A DNA stretch of 64,000 nucleotides from Papilionanthe hookeriana x Papilionanthe teres (Eukaryota > Streptophyta > Magnoliopsida > Asparagales > Orchidaceae): positions 76,995,283 to 77,059,282 of the forward strand of contig CM040427.1 of the NCBI GenBank assembly GCA_022702705.1, in the 5' to 3' direction. Positions 1 through 10,605 of the stretch are shown one piece after another. A program made the translations under genes and the position numbers. The notes below the pieces were generated by a model that made no database searches, was not told the DNA's origin, and worked only from the letters and a program-made list of their open reading frames with translations. The stretch's first letter is position 1. Each line of letters starts with the position of its first letter.

Positions 1-740
1 AAAGGACAAGAAATTTGAATTCACAACTGAATGCTTAAAAGTTTTTGAATTATTAAAAGATAAATTAATCACAGCACCTATAATAGTTTCACATGATTGG
101 GAGAAACCATTTGAACTTATGTGTGATGCTAGTGATTATGCTATAGGAGCGATGACTTAGGCAAAGATATGATAAAATTTTTAAAGTTATATACTATGCT
201 TAGTAAAACTCTTAATAATGCTTCGAAATGAATTATACGATTCTCGAAAAAGAACTATTAGCAATTGTTTATGCTTTTGATAAATTTAGACCTTATCTAA
301 TTGGAACTAAGTGTATTATACATACTGATTACTCTGTTATTAAATATCTAATACAAAAGAAAGATTCCAAACCAAGATTAATTAGATGGATATTACTAAT
401 GCAAGAATTTGATTTTGAAATCATTAACAAAAAGGGAACTGATAATCAAATTGCAGATCATTTATCAAGGCTAGAATATAATGAATTATCTGACACTGAT
501 AATGAAATTACTGACAGTTTTCCTGACGAACAACTATATAATATAAGTGATTGGAAAATACCATGGGATGCTGATATAGTAAATTATATTGTAAGTGATA
601 TTTTACCACCTATGTTAACTTTGCAACAACAGAAAAAATTCATTCATGATGCTAAAACATATTTTTGGGATGAACCATATTTATATAAGCAATGTAAGGA
701 TCTTATAATTAGAAGATGCGTGCCTTATGAAGAAACATAA
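1..740 (+). pseudogene. Ty3/gypsy pol fragment: end of RT and RNase H
   Basis: The first 160 bases encode the RT/RNase H junction, including PFELMCDASDYAIGA, the start of the Ty3 RNase H with its first catalytic Asp. A stop at about 158-160 and a short frame break follow. From 228 the frame reads [22 protein letters not shown] (catalytic Glu region), then [11 protein letters not shown], then a tail with ADHLSRLE, the usual end of this RNase H. The enzyme would degrade the RNA strand of RNA:DNA hybrids during reverse transcription. The open frame ends at 740 just before the integrase zinc-binding part. Confidence 0.85.
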
Positions 741-1790
741 CAAATCATTCATAAATGTCATTATTCTGATTTTGGAGGACATTTTGGAACAGATAAAACT
801 GCTTATAAAATTTTACAATCTGGATTTTATTGGTCTACTCTTTTTAGAGATGTTTATAGATATATCAGAACTTGCGACAAATGCCAATGAGTAGGTAATA
901 TATCTAGAAGAAATGAAATGCCTCTAAATTTTATATTAGAAGTTGAGATTTTTGATGTTTGGAGATTAGATTTTATGGGACCATTTGTTCCTTCATTTGG
1001 AAACTCATATATATTAGTTGCTGTTGATTATGTTTCTAAATGGATTGAAGCACAAGCTTTACCTCGATGTGACGCTAAGAGTGTTTCAAAGTTTCTAATG
1101 AAAATAATTTTTACTAGATTTGGAATGCCGAGAGTGATTATCACTAACGGAGGATCTCATTTTATAAATAAATATATTCACAAACTAGTAAAAAAATTTA
1201 ATATTATTCATAAGATATCAACTGCTTATCATCCACAAACCAGTGGATTAGCTGAAGTTTCTAATCGAGAAATTAAATGTATTTTAGAAAAGACTGTAAA
1301 CCCTAATCGATTGGATTGGTCTATAAGACTAGACACTGCATTATGGGCCTACAGGACTGCTTATAAAACTTCGATTGGAATGACTCCTTACAGGCTTATT
1401 TATGGAAAGACTTGCCACTTACCAGTTGAATTAGAACATAAAGCTTATTGGGCAATTAAAGAATTTAATTACAATCTGAAAGAAGCTGGTGAGAAGAGAT
1501 TATTGCAATTGAATGAATTAGATGAATTAAGAAATGAATCTTATCATAATGATAGAATTTATAAAGAAAAAATAAAATTATGGCATGATCGGAAGATTAA
1601 CCGAAGAATTTTGAGCTAGGATAAGAAGTTTTGCTTTATAATACAAGATTGAAATTATTTCCTGGGAAATTGAAATCTCGATGGTTAGTGCCTTTCACTA
1701 TAACTCAAATATTTTCATACGGAACTATAGAAATTGAAGATCCAAAAACTGGCATAAATTTAAAGTAAACGGACACAAATTAAAACCTTA
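741..1790 (+). pseudogene. Ty3/gypsy integrase, Athila type, degraded
   Basis: An HHCC zinc-binding segment is readable at 745-890 (IIHKCHYSDFGGHFG, then CDKCQ). It is followed by a TGA that looks like a former CGA codon. The DDE core is open from 918 to 1619. WRLDFMGPF carries the first Asp. The second motif reads ITNGGSHF, so the expected catalytic Asp is Asn. [16 protein letters not shown] carries the Glu. After a stop at 1617-1619 the C-terminal domain continues in another frame (RLKLFPGKLKSRW, then VNGHKLKPYF) to about 1790. The lost Asp and the stops make it inactive. Confidence 0.88.
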
Positions 1791-2068
1791 TTTTGAAGGT
1801 AGTAGACCAAATTTTAAAGAGGTTTTAATGCTCAGTCAACCTGATTACTAACTAAATTAGGTCGTGCTGACAACGTTAAACCAAGCGCTTTATGGGAGGC
1901 AACCCATAATAGTTATTAATTATGATCTATTTATTAATGTTATTGAAAAATATAATATAGAATAAATTCTACTACTCATTTTACTTTTTAAAATCATCAC
2001 AAATTTGAATCTATACGAAGAAATCAGAAAATATTCAGACCAGAGCGAAATTGGGCAATTTACCTAAT

Positions 2069-2187
2069 CTCGCCGACTGCGAGATCGATCCCACCGACAG
2101 CGAGATCGGCGCGCCCAAATTGGGTTTAAATATATTAACTATCCCGCCGACGGCGAGATCGTTACCGCCGATGGCGAGATAGTTAAA
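2069..2187. repeat. Palindromic GC motif cluster 1
   Basis: Four copies of a motif with consensus CTCGCCGACGGCGAGATCG (7-bp inverted arms CTCGCCG/CGGCGAG around one base) lie in otherwise AT-rich DNA, 100-220 bases before the start of env-like frame A. Copies differ mainly by C-to-T or G-to-A changes. Function is unknown. The same motif recurs at 3876-3972 and 6909-7088. Confidence 0.85.
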
Positions 2188-2290
2188 AAGTGGTTTTTGT
2201 GAGTTATTTTGCAGTATTGGGCGGTTCTAAGGCCATTTCTCTATATAAAACGTTCAAAACTTCATATTTACACTATCTTCTTCCTTAGAA

Positions 2291-3478
2291 ATGATTAGAG
2301 CCCCTCCAAAACAATCTATTATGGCCCCCAATCCACTAGAAACCATGAAATCCGGAGTTTTTAATCGAAGGAAATTCGTCAGTTCTGAGGCTCAGCGACT
2401 ATTCAACAAGGTTTTAATGAAGAAGCGACAGATTAAAGAAAGAGGATTCGTAAACAGAGGAGCAGAGAATTCAACAACAACAATTGAAGAAATGATTATT
2501 CAGCGACGTTGGGAGGTATTCTGTTATACAACATATGCTGTAGTCATTCCAGTAGTCAAGGAATTCTACTCTAATCTGCATACGATCCATAATGGAAGTG
2601 TTTACGTAAGAAGCAGATGGGTAACTTTCACTCCTTCTCGAATCAATGAATTATACTCGACTGAAAATACCCTTGTTTTCCACTATTCAAATTTTGTTCC
2701 TACAAGACACAACATGAATGAGATCTACAGATATCTGACCGACGAACCTGATGATTGTGAATTACGAGAAGACGGGTACGTTAGTTTTTTTGCGTCACTT
2801 CTTAACTCCGTCTCTAAGCATTGGTATTTCTTTATTTCATCAAAGTTATTACCCACTATGAGGGTAAACAAAGTCTCGAAGGAATGCGCAATTTTAAATT
2901 ACTGTATTCAATCTAGATTACCTATCGATGTTGGATCTATCATTGTGAAGTCTACATTAGGATTAATTGTGCATGGGTCGATTCATGGACTTAGACATCC
3001 ATCAACTATATTTGCTTTATGTAGTCAGTACCAAGTTTCCTACGAAGCATGGGCAAAAAATGTTATTGCCTTGGAAACCACTAGATCCGACATATATGTT
3101 TCCTACATTGGATAACAATGATGAAACAGTAATTATTTATGATCAAGCATCTCAAAACAATCCTTTAATCAGGCCTTTGACTGATAGAACTAACCTGATT
3201 CTACGAAAAATTAAAGGATTGAAGAAGGAACTACAGAATGTGATGAATTCTATTGATAATATCTCTGATTTATTCGATCACATAGACTGGAGAATGAAAG
3301 AGCACTTTGACCATACAGGACATCTGGAGGCGAGTTTTATACGACTATTGAGATAGAAGGGATGGATTGAAGAAGATTCTACAAAAGAATTCCCCTTCAG
3401 GCCTTTCTACAACCTATTTGTGCATCGACGTTCTATTGGGAATATCAGAGAAGAAGTTAGTACAGATTCCGATGAGTA
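2291..3478 (+). pseudogene. Env-like/accessory ORF of Athila element, copy A
   Basis: The frame opens at 2291 and runs to 3115. Near residue 74 it has RRWEVFCYTTYAVVIPVVKE followed by EFYSNL and a strand-rich stretch, the pattern of the 'putative plant transposon protein' domain found in post-pol frames of Athila-like elements. A frameshift near 3080 moves the reading to another frame, which gives a charged probable coiled coil (LRKIKGLKKELQNVMNSIDN) to 3356. A further stop precedes a tail ending near 3478. No signal peptide or clear transmembrane segment is visible in what remains, so an envelope role cannot be supported from sequence. Copy B at 4319-5485 is a diverged paralogue. Confidence 0.7.
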
Positions 3479-3875
3479 GCAGAAATTTCTATTCATATTA
3501 TATGTATGTGTGTTGATTTGAATTTAGTTTTTGATATAATTTGGATTTTACGAACTTAATCTCAGTTTAGATGAGATTGTATGTTGTTTTTTTAGTCTCG
3601 GCATTTAGAGTATCGTGGTGTGGATTGCAATCCTGAGTTAAATGTGTTTTGGTTAATTTGCTAAGTCAATTGTTAGTTTTGTGATATTTGAAGTTTGTAA
3701 GTTCATGGATTTCATTTATAAAAGTTATAATGTTTGTGTTGTGTAAACCTTTTATGAGTCAGTTGAGTATCTAATCTTAGAAAATATATCAAATTAAGTG
3801 ACCGAACATTAGAACAAGGCTTAATTAAATTGAACATAATTGAAAATATAAAAATTTAAAAAAAAAATTCGGAAA
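3479..3875. other. Noncoding spacer between env-like copies
   Basis: AT-rich sequence with T-rich runs and no supported reading frame. It separates the end of copy A from the second palindromic cluster. Confidence 0.6.
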
Positions 3876-3972
3876 TCCCGCTGACGGCGAGATCGACCCC
3901 GCCAACGGCGAGATTTTCCCGAAACTTTGGCCTTGGGGAATTAATTAGCTCGCCGACAGCGAGATCATGAAA
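3876..3972. repeat. Palindromic GC motif cluster 2
   Basis: Three copies of the CTCGCCGACGGCGAGATCG-type motif (variants CCCGCTGACGGCGAG, CCCGCCAACGGCGAG and CTCGCCGACAGCGAG) lie about 350-440 bases upstream of env-like copy B. The arrangement, including a TTTTCCCGAAA stretch after the second copy, resembles part of the LTR cluster at 6909-7088. Confidence 0.85.
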
Positions 3973-4318
3973 TGTACTATATTTTGACCAGTCAACCGAC
4001 ACTATTCATCATCCCCTTCCTCAAAACTTCGAAAAACCGACCTAGGTCTTGATAGATCTGGGATTTGGAGCGATTTCGACACATTTTGACGCCGGATTTC
4101 ATCTTCCCTTGGTAAGAGCTTCACTCTTATGTAAAAAATTTTTTATTTTCACCATGAATTTCTTCTACATTGAGGAATTTGGAAAATTTTGAAATGAGAA
4201 GACTTGGAAGAAATTCATGGAACTTGATTTAGATTGATTTTAGTAACTATTGGAAGCCATCTTAGTAATATTTAGAAGTTTAGTTAAGATTTTTTGTGTG
4301 AATTTCATAGATCGAAAA

Positions 4319-5485
4319 ATGGCTCCACGACAAAAGAGAAGAATGGATTACGACGAAACTCATTTTGTGAATGCAAGGGCACAGTCAAGATATTTTCAAA
4401 ACATTCAAGCCAGAAAATGCATTCAGGATCGAGTTTTCAAAAATCCTGGAGGAGAAGTAGAGCGAATAATAAAAGAAAGAGGATGGGAAAACTTCTGTTA
4501 CATAACCAATAGAGCTGTTGTGGAAGTGGTAAAAGAATTCTATGTCAATCTAACTGCGATTGAAGATGCACCAATCAATGTGAGAGGATTTTTGGTGGAT
4601 TTCAGTGCTGCAAGGATTAATTCTTTCTATGAAGTACGAGAATTATACACCAGTGAGTACGATACCTTTGGAACTATGGAAGGACCACTGGAAGAGGTGA
4701 TCAACTTTCTCACTAACGGGAAAGGAGTTTAGAAGATTAAGCAGCGTGAAAAGGTAAACTTTCCTCTCTCAATGTTGAATGCATTATCTAAAGCCTGGCA
4801 TTATTTTATTTGTTCTACCTTGTTACCCACTTATCACCATAGTGAGGTAACAAGAGATAGAGCGGTTCTGAATTTCTGTATTCAGAACCAAAGAAGTATT
4901 AATGTGGGAAGTATAATTTATAAGAATATATTAGCCACTGCAAGAAGTGAGAGTGGAGGAGGACTAGGACACCCTGGTTTGATTTATGTACTCTGCCAAT
5001 TATCTAGGGTAGAGGCAAGGGATGATGAGGAATGGGTGGAGCCTATGAAACCCATTACTCTGGCTAATATTAAGACATATGAATCCCACGAAGGATGGAG
5101 ATCTGGGACTAGGAGCTATGTACCTTCTTCGAGTAGAGATATTCCCTCTACCAGTTATGACCCTCCTACCTATAGTACTCCTACCCTTCATGATTTGATG
5201 AATGAGATGACTCTACAGCGGAAGAGTTTTTGAGAAAATAAAAGAAAAATTGGAACACATTGATCAGAGATTTGGAGGATTAGAGCGTAGGCATGATTAT
5301 AACAGTGAGTATCTCCAGAGACATTCAGAATTTGAGATAGCTATTATGATGCTGAGAATCGTTACAGGAGAGGAGAGCTTGATGTTATATTTCCTGAATG
5401 CCCCCGCTACAGTTATTACCAGCCTAATCCACCCACTGATCAAAGAAACGATGATATAGTTTGGGATTTTGATGCGGAAGATTAG
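4319..5485 (+). pseudogene. Env-like/accessory ORF of Athila element, copy B
   Basis: The start is taken at the Met at 4319 (MAPRQKRRMDYDE). The same frame is open to 5233 except for one TAG at 4730-4732. It contains KERGWENFCYITNRAVVEVV and KEFYVNL, matching the 'putative plant transposon protein' domain and aligning with copy A at roughly 45% identity over the core by eye. The second half (LNALSKAWHYFICSTLLPTY, then LNFCIQNQRSINVGSII) also parallels copy A. After 5233 a frameshift leads into a helix-rich tail near 5250-5340. It is better preserved than copy A. The role is unknown. Confidence 0.7.
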
Positions 5486-6254
5486 ATTCTATGTTTATTT
5501 GTTTAGTTTTTTTACTTATAAACTTTGATTATTATGATGTTGTGATTCTTTGTTTGTTGTATTAAAATTCAGCATTGATGTTTAGTTTAAGAACTTTGAT
5601 TATTATGTTGTGTAATACACTTTAATATTGTTGTTAAATTTGTGTGGCTTTTAAATTTTAATATTTTAATTTGTGATTGTAACTCTGAAACTGGATTTGT
5701 GAAATATATATGGATGTTGTGTTATGTTGTGGTATAAATTGTGTTAGTAGTTGTACTTATTTCAAAATTTCTTTACCCAGCACTTTCTTTAAATATTATG
5801 TATGTAGAAAAATACTAACAGTACAGGTTAATTAAGTAATGAAAAGAACCTGCAGAACTTCAAAAAGAAGAAATACCTAAAGCTCGAAGGTATGATTTAA
5901 ATATTACAGTTTATTTCATTTTCACCCTATATAGATAGATAGAAAATTTTAAGTTTGGGGGAGAGAAAAATACAAATTTAATTATTAAATTGTTCTCAAT
6001 TTACATTTTCAAAAATTATTATAAAATGATTTTCTGTAATAATTTTAATTCAGTAAACTATAATTGATTTATTTAATTATTATAGAAAGTTAAGAGAAAT
6101 ACTTTTAATGATTAACTAATTTTATAGATTAAGATATCTAGGAAGAGGAAAATGATGTTCAAAATTATTAATAGGCTAACCAAAAATAGTAATCTTCACT
6201 TAAAAAAAGTAAAGAAACAAGGGATTGAAAATCAATTCAGAAAGAAAAGGAAAA

Positions 6255-6328
<74 letters not shown>

Positions 6329-6721
6329 AGATATATGTATGAGAGATGTCTTATCAAAAATTGTCTTCATTTGAATCAACCTAAAGGGTAAACTTCAATT
6401 ACATTTCTGAACTTATATATATAGATTAGTATTTTACTAAGTAGTGCTTTCATGAAATTCCTATCATCTAAATATCTTAAGTAATTTAATATTTAAAAGT
6501 ATAGTCATTCTTGAAATAAATAGAATACTAAAAATCTTAAACTTGAGAACTAAATAGCCTTATAACTATAGAAATACTTTAATTATCTAAAAATATTTCT
6601 AGAAAACTTTACTATAATACTTATTTAAATCTAATTCATAGTATTTCTGAATTAAAAGTTTTATTACAAATAATCATTACTTTTATGTAGTATCTAAATT
6701 ACTTGAGAACAAGTAATAGTT
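5486..6721. other. Athila 3' untranslated region
   Basis: AT-rich DNA without supported genes. It contains an internal polypurine-like stretch at about 5950-5966 (AAGTTTGGGGGAGAG), very similar to the real PPT at 6722, which suggests a duplicated or relict 3' end. It also holds a TA microsatellite at 6256-6320. Confidence 0.65.
6256..6320. repeat. (TA)n microsatellite
   Basis: About 32 uninterrupted TA units inside the Athila 3' untranslated region. Tyr-Ile reading frames here are an artefact of the repeat. Confidence 0.95.
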
Positions 6722-6736
6722 AAGTTTGGGGGAATT
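6722..6736 (+). promoter_or_regulatory. Polypurine tract of Athila element
   Basis: AAGTTTGGGGGAATT immediately precedes the TG that opens the LTR. This purine-rich primer site for plus-strand DNA synthesis is typical of Athila/Tat elements. Confidence 0.75.
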
Positions 6737-8219
6737 TGATCACTATAAAATATATTAAGAATTTCATACAAATTTTATATGAAATTGCACTTTAAAGAAA
6801 GGTATTTTCTATGTTTTATTGCAAAAATGAAGAATTATAAGTACTGAAAGCAAAAAACACAAAAGAAGCGGATTTGGAGCAAAAAGGACTCGATTTGATG
6901 AAAAATTGAACTGTCCCACCGACGGCGAGATTTAAGCCGCCGACGGCGAGTTTTTCCCGAAAGTTTTGAATATATTATAAGGAACTCGCCGATGGCGAGA
7001 TCGAGCCTGCCGACAGCGAGATCGGCGCGGTTAGCCTATCTTCTAGAAGCCCACCGACGGCGAGATCAAGCCCGCCGACGGCGAGACAGTTGAATTGAGC
7101 CAGATACATTGAACCTGGACGCTTTTTGAAGAGGTGCTTAAGCAACCTTTGGAGATTTGACTCCTTCTATAAATAGAGACAAATTTTAGTCAGTTGTGTG
7201 TCATTCTAGAGTCTTTTAGTTTCTATATAGAGTGTTTAAGTGTGTTTAGCGTCTTGGTGAGTTTAATTAAGTGTGTTGTACTATAAGGAAGAGTCAAAGG
7301 AACTTCAAGGAGTCTACTTAGGGAGAAGAATTGAGATAAGTATATTTGTTTATTGTTTGTTAACTTTAATGAAATCCATGATTTGTGTTATTTTTCCCAT
7401 GCGTTCTAAGTAGTTTCCTTAGTCTTTCTCCTTGTTATCAAGATTTTGTGGAATGATGAATTAAAGTAGTTGTGTTTAAAAATATGAAAATATAAATTGT
7501 GCTAATCTTTTACTTAAATCTTAATTTACTTTCAATCTGGCCAATTGATTTGTTAACATATGTTGAATTATCAACTATAGTAAAGATTACATCCAAGATT
7601 CAGGGAAGTCAAAAGCCTTGGAAGGAGGGTGCAAATAAATAGGGAAATATTAAATATCTGGCGTAGAATTGGACATTTTAGTGTGACAGACGAAAATATT
7701 TAATTCGGTCCTATTGTTTAGGAACTGAAGTGTAGATGTTAGCCCTCAGGTGAGGGGAACGTGGGAGCTCTGAAGTGGCAGTCGGTATCCTCCCAGCCTA
7801 GTCGCAGATTCAGTAACCAAACATAAGACTAGTCAATGTTCTTTACACCTGGACCAAAGGATAAAGAATAGGAATGCTCTTATTTGGCACAGTACAATTA
7901 AAAAAAACTCATTTAATTCTTCATTCACTTAATTCTCTCAAACAAGGAGAAAGATACTTTTCTGAAATCTTATATTCAACCTTTTAAGCATTAGTTTATT
8001 TTAGTCTAAGTGTTCTTAATTTCCGTATACTAGATTATTAAGTAAATCTACTTTAAGTTGTCTTTAAAATTCTCTAACTTCCCTATGGAATCGATATCTA
8101 GGACTTCATCAGAGCCCTATATTACTTGATAACGATACGTATACTTGTGTAGTATCCACAATATAAATCATAAATTACATAACAGAATCATCAGTATATA
8201 TATATTCAGCGCGGGATCA
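6737..8219 (+). repeat. LTR of Athila-type element
   Basis: The LTR begins TGATCACTATAAAA after the PPT and is taken to end at ...GGGATCA just before the PBS relic, about 1.48 kb. It contains the third palindromic motif cluster and a TATA-like TATAAATAGAG at about 7170 that could drive transcription. The partner LTR is outside the window, so the exact ends rest on PPT/PBS position and TG/CA bases only. Confidence 0.7.
6909..7088. repeat. Palindromic GC motif cluster 3
   Basis: Six copies of the CTCGCCGACGGCGAGATCG-type motif in the U3 part of the LTR, within 270 bases upstream of the TATA-like box near 7170. Two copies share the extension GAGATCGGCGCG with cluster 1. The position upstream of a promoter makes a regulatory binding site or hairpin plausible. 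Confidence 0.85.
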
Positions 8220-8225
8220 AGTTTT

Positions 8226-8243
8226 TGGTGTCGTTGCTAATTT
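8226..8243 (+). promoter_or_regulatory. Decayed primer-binding site, tRNA-Asp type
   Basis: TGGTGTCGTTGCTAATTT corresponds to the known Athila PBS TGGCGCCGTTGCCGGGGA. Most of the differences are C-to-T or G-to-A changes, as expected from deamination of methylated cytosine. Confidence 0.65.
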
Positions 8244-8280
8244 TCATATCATAGTTGTAAGTATAAATATCGAAAAGTGG

Positions 8281-9290
8281 ATCAAGCACCTTGGAGGCAG
8301 GGCTATTTGCTCTGAAAATAATGAGACAAGGATTCTATTGGCCCACGATCAAACAAGATGCATTAGAGTTTGTGTAAAAATGCAAGAATTGTCAACTACA
8401 CTCCAATCTTACGTATGCACCGTCAGTAGAACTTAATCTTTTCTGAGTTTTTGGCCTTTCGCCCAGTGGGGGGTAGATATCATGTGGCCATTTTCGATAG
8501 CTAGTGAACAACGAAAATTCATCATCTTAGCTGTCGACTACTTCACCAAATGGGTAGAAGCAGAGGTTCTTGCCAAGATCACTGAGGCAAATGCCAAATA
8601 GTTTGTCTGGAAAAACATCATCTATCGCTTTGGGCTTCCTGTGAAGATTGTCACCGATAATGGAACTTAATTCACTGAAAGAGTCTTTACATCATTCTGC
8701 AAGGATCTTCACATTCAGTTGGTGCACACTGCTGTGACACATCCCCAAACAAATGGATAAACAGAGGTGACAAATCAGACAGTGCTCAAGGGATTGAAGA
8801 CTCGATTTGAGAAGGCTGAGGTGCAATGGGTAGAAGAGCTGCATAACATCCTTTGGGCTTATCGCACCACCGCACGAACCCTTACCGGTGACACTCCATA
8901 TAACTTGTGTTTTGGCACTGAGGCTGTCATCCTCGTTGATATCAGAGTTTCAAACCCACGAGTCAAGACATTCGACTCAGATAACAATGAAGAAAAGCTC
9001 CGACAACAGTTTGATCTTCTCCTGGAAATACGCGATGTGGCCCACCTTAGAGCTGCTTCCTACCGCCAAAGAGTTGCTCGTCACTTCAATCGAAGAGTCA
9101 AGCCTCAACCTATCTCCATCGGTGACCTGGTCTTGCGTAGTATAGAAGCCGCCGGTCATGGCCCCCAACGCAAAAAATTATCCCCTCTCTGGGAAGGCCC
9201 ATATATCGTGGCCGCCATGATCAAGCCTAGAACCTTCAAACTCAAAGATTTAGATGGGAAAATCTTGCCCCGGACTTAGAATGTGAAAAT
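8281..9290 (+). pseudogene. Tat-type Ty3/gypsy integrase, degraded
   Basis: From about 8285 the sequence reads as the zinc-binding end of a Tat integrase (IMRQGFYWPTIKQDALEFV, then CKNCQLHSNLTYAPSVELN). The DDE core follows: WGVDIMWPF (first Asp), IVTDNGT (second Asp), HPQTNG then TEVTNQ (Glu). The C-terminal part is open from 8767 to 9279 (WAYRTTARTLTGDTPY, then KLSPLWEGPYIV). Stops at the AKxFVWKN, NGTxFTE and NGxTEV positions are TAG/TAA where CAG/CAA is expected. It follows an unrelated Athila leader directly, so the element was truncated or recombined at about 8280. Confidence 0.88.
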
Positions 9291-9949
9291 GTTCTCAAAT
9301 ACTACTAGTAACACACTATCATATAATCTATGTATGTTAGTGTCATACAATGTTAATGTATCTCAGACTTATTAATTACTTGTTTTCTTTTACAAAAAAG
9401 AATATCTTTAAAAAGTTTAACGACTCATTCATGAGTCATTTTATGCTCTTGACCCAATAAATGCACAACTATGGTTGTATCTTCGTTAGAGCATGATCAA
9501 TCTCAGGGGGATTTGATCTGACCTCTTCCATGCGGGTTAACATCGACAAACTTTTACTTCGATAAACAACCCATAAAAGGTTAACAGTCCTTGGTGGGCC
9601 ACACCTGACCCCTTCCACACAGGTTTACAAGTGAGCAATGCTCTAACAAACAACCTTGGATGGGTTAACAAGTCTTCAACGGACTTCCATTGGCTCCTCA
9701 CATACAGGTTAACATCATTGAGTAATACTCTGATGCATAACCTTAGTCAAGTCAATGGTCGCAAGTGATTTATTCCTACGATTTCTCATATCCACTGTGG
9801 AATAAAAATAAAATATGTTTCAACATTATCATTGAAAAAATAATAATAATAATACTGGATGATTTTTTCTTCAGTAAGTCAATTTACCACTCATTTATCT
9901 CAACATTGGGTACACGATCACAAACTTTTTGGACATTAGCAAGGCGTCA
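9291..9949. other. Tat element 3' untranslated region, first part
   Basis: No supported gene. A short CAGGGGGA purine run lies near 9505. Repeated phrases around GGTTAACA and CCTTCCA(C/T)..GGTT occur at 9530-9720, suggesting weak internal repetition. Confidence 0.5.
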
Positions 9950-10605
9950 CCGCAATGCATCGCGCCGCCGTAACTCGTCGCCACGCTGCATCACCGGGTT
10001 GCACCGCTGCAACATAATACTCCGCGGCAATGTCCTCTGCATGCATTGTCGTTATTCCCCAACAAAACGCTCCTCCACGACGTTCTGACACAACGCGCTA
10101 CTGCAATGCTCCACCACAACACGTCGCCGCATTGCTTTACCGCGACGCGCCACCGCGACGTTCCTCTGCTACGCGCCACAACAACGTGTCGCCGCAATGC
10201 GCCGCCGCAACACACCGCGCGACGCGTTGCCGCAACACTCCACCGTGATGCGCCACTGTGACGCTTCGTCACAACGGGCCGCCGCAACACTCCGCTGCGC
10301 CTCGCCGCGACGACGCTCTGCTGCAACACGCCGCACCAACAGGGCGCTGCATTGCACCCCCGCGACACGCCGCTGCGACACTCTGTCGCGGCATGCTGCC
10401 GCACGTGTCGCTGCATAGCACCACCACGATGCGTCGCCACATTGCACCACCACGACGCGTCGCCACGACCTCCGCCGCGATGCGCCATCGCGACGCGACG
10501 CCGAAATGCGCTGTGATGCTCCGCGGAGACACGCCTCCGCGACGACGTTCAGTCGCAACGCGTCGTCTCACAACGCTCAGCCGCAACACGCCGCGGTAAT
10601 TCTCT
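9950..10605. repeat. GC-rich degenerate tandem array
   Basis: About 650 bases of very GC-rich DNA built from degenerate units around CGCCGCAACAC and GCGACGC, in sharp contrast to AT-rich flanks. All six frames are open by composition alone, so no protein is claimed. It sits between a Tat integrase and a PPT/LTR, the place where Tat elements are known to carry hypervariable 3' UTR repeats. It ends in a C-run (10605-10618). Confidence 0.8.

Larger units (their letters stand above)
1..8243 (+). mobile_element. Athila-type Ty3/gypsy element, 3' part
   Basis: The order is RNase H, integrase, two env-like/accessory frames, polypurine tract, LTR, then a primer-binding-site relic. The 5' LTR, gag, protease and most of RT lie beyond the left edge of the window. 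Athila affinity rests on the integrase tail (a [18 protein letters not shown] motif near 1407-1460), on the conserved post-pol stretch near 1880-1912 ending in GGGAGGCAACCCA, and on extra frames after pol. All coding frames are interrupted, so the copy is dead. A PBS directly after the LTR means this LTR also served, or once served, as the 5' LTR of a further copy. Confidence 0.85.

Noticed and set aside
5000..5191. Minus-strand frame in env-like copy B
   Set aside because: Shadow of the + strand frame, no motif.
9991..10599. Many overlapping long reading frames on both strands
   Set aside because: They arise from a GC-rich degenerate repeat lacking stop codons. Composition is low-complexity and no domain is seen.
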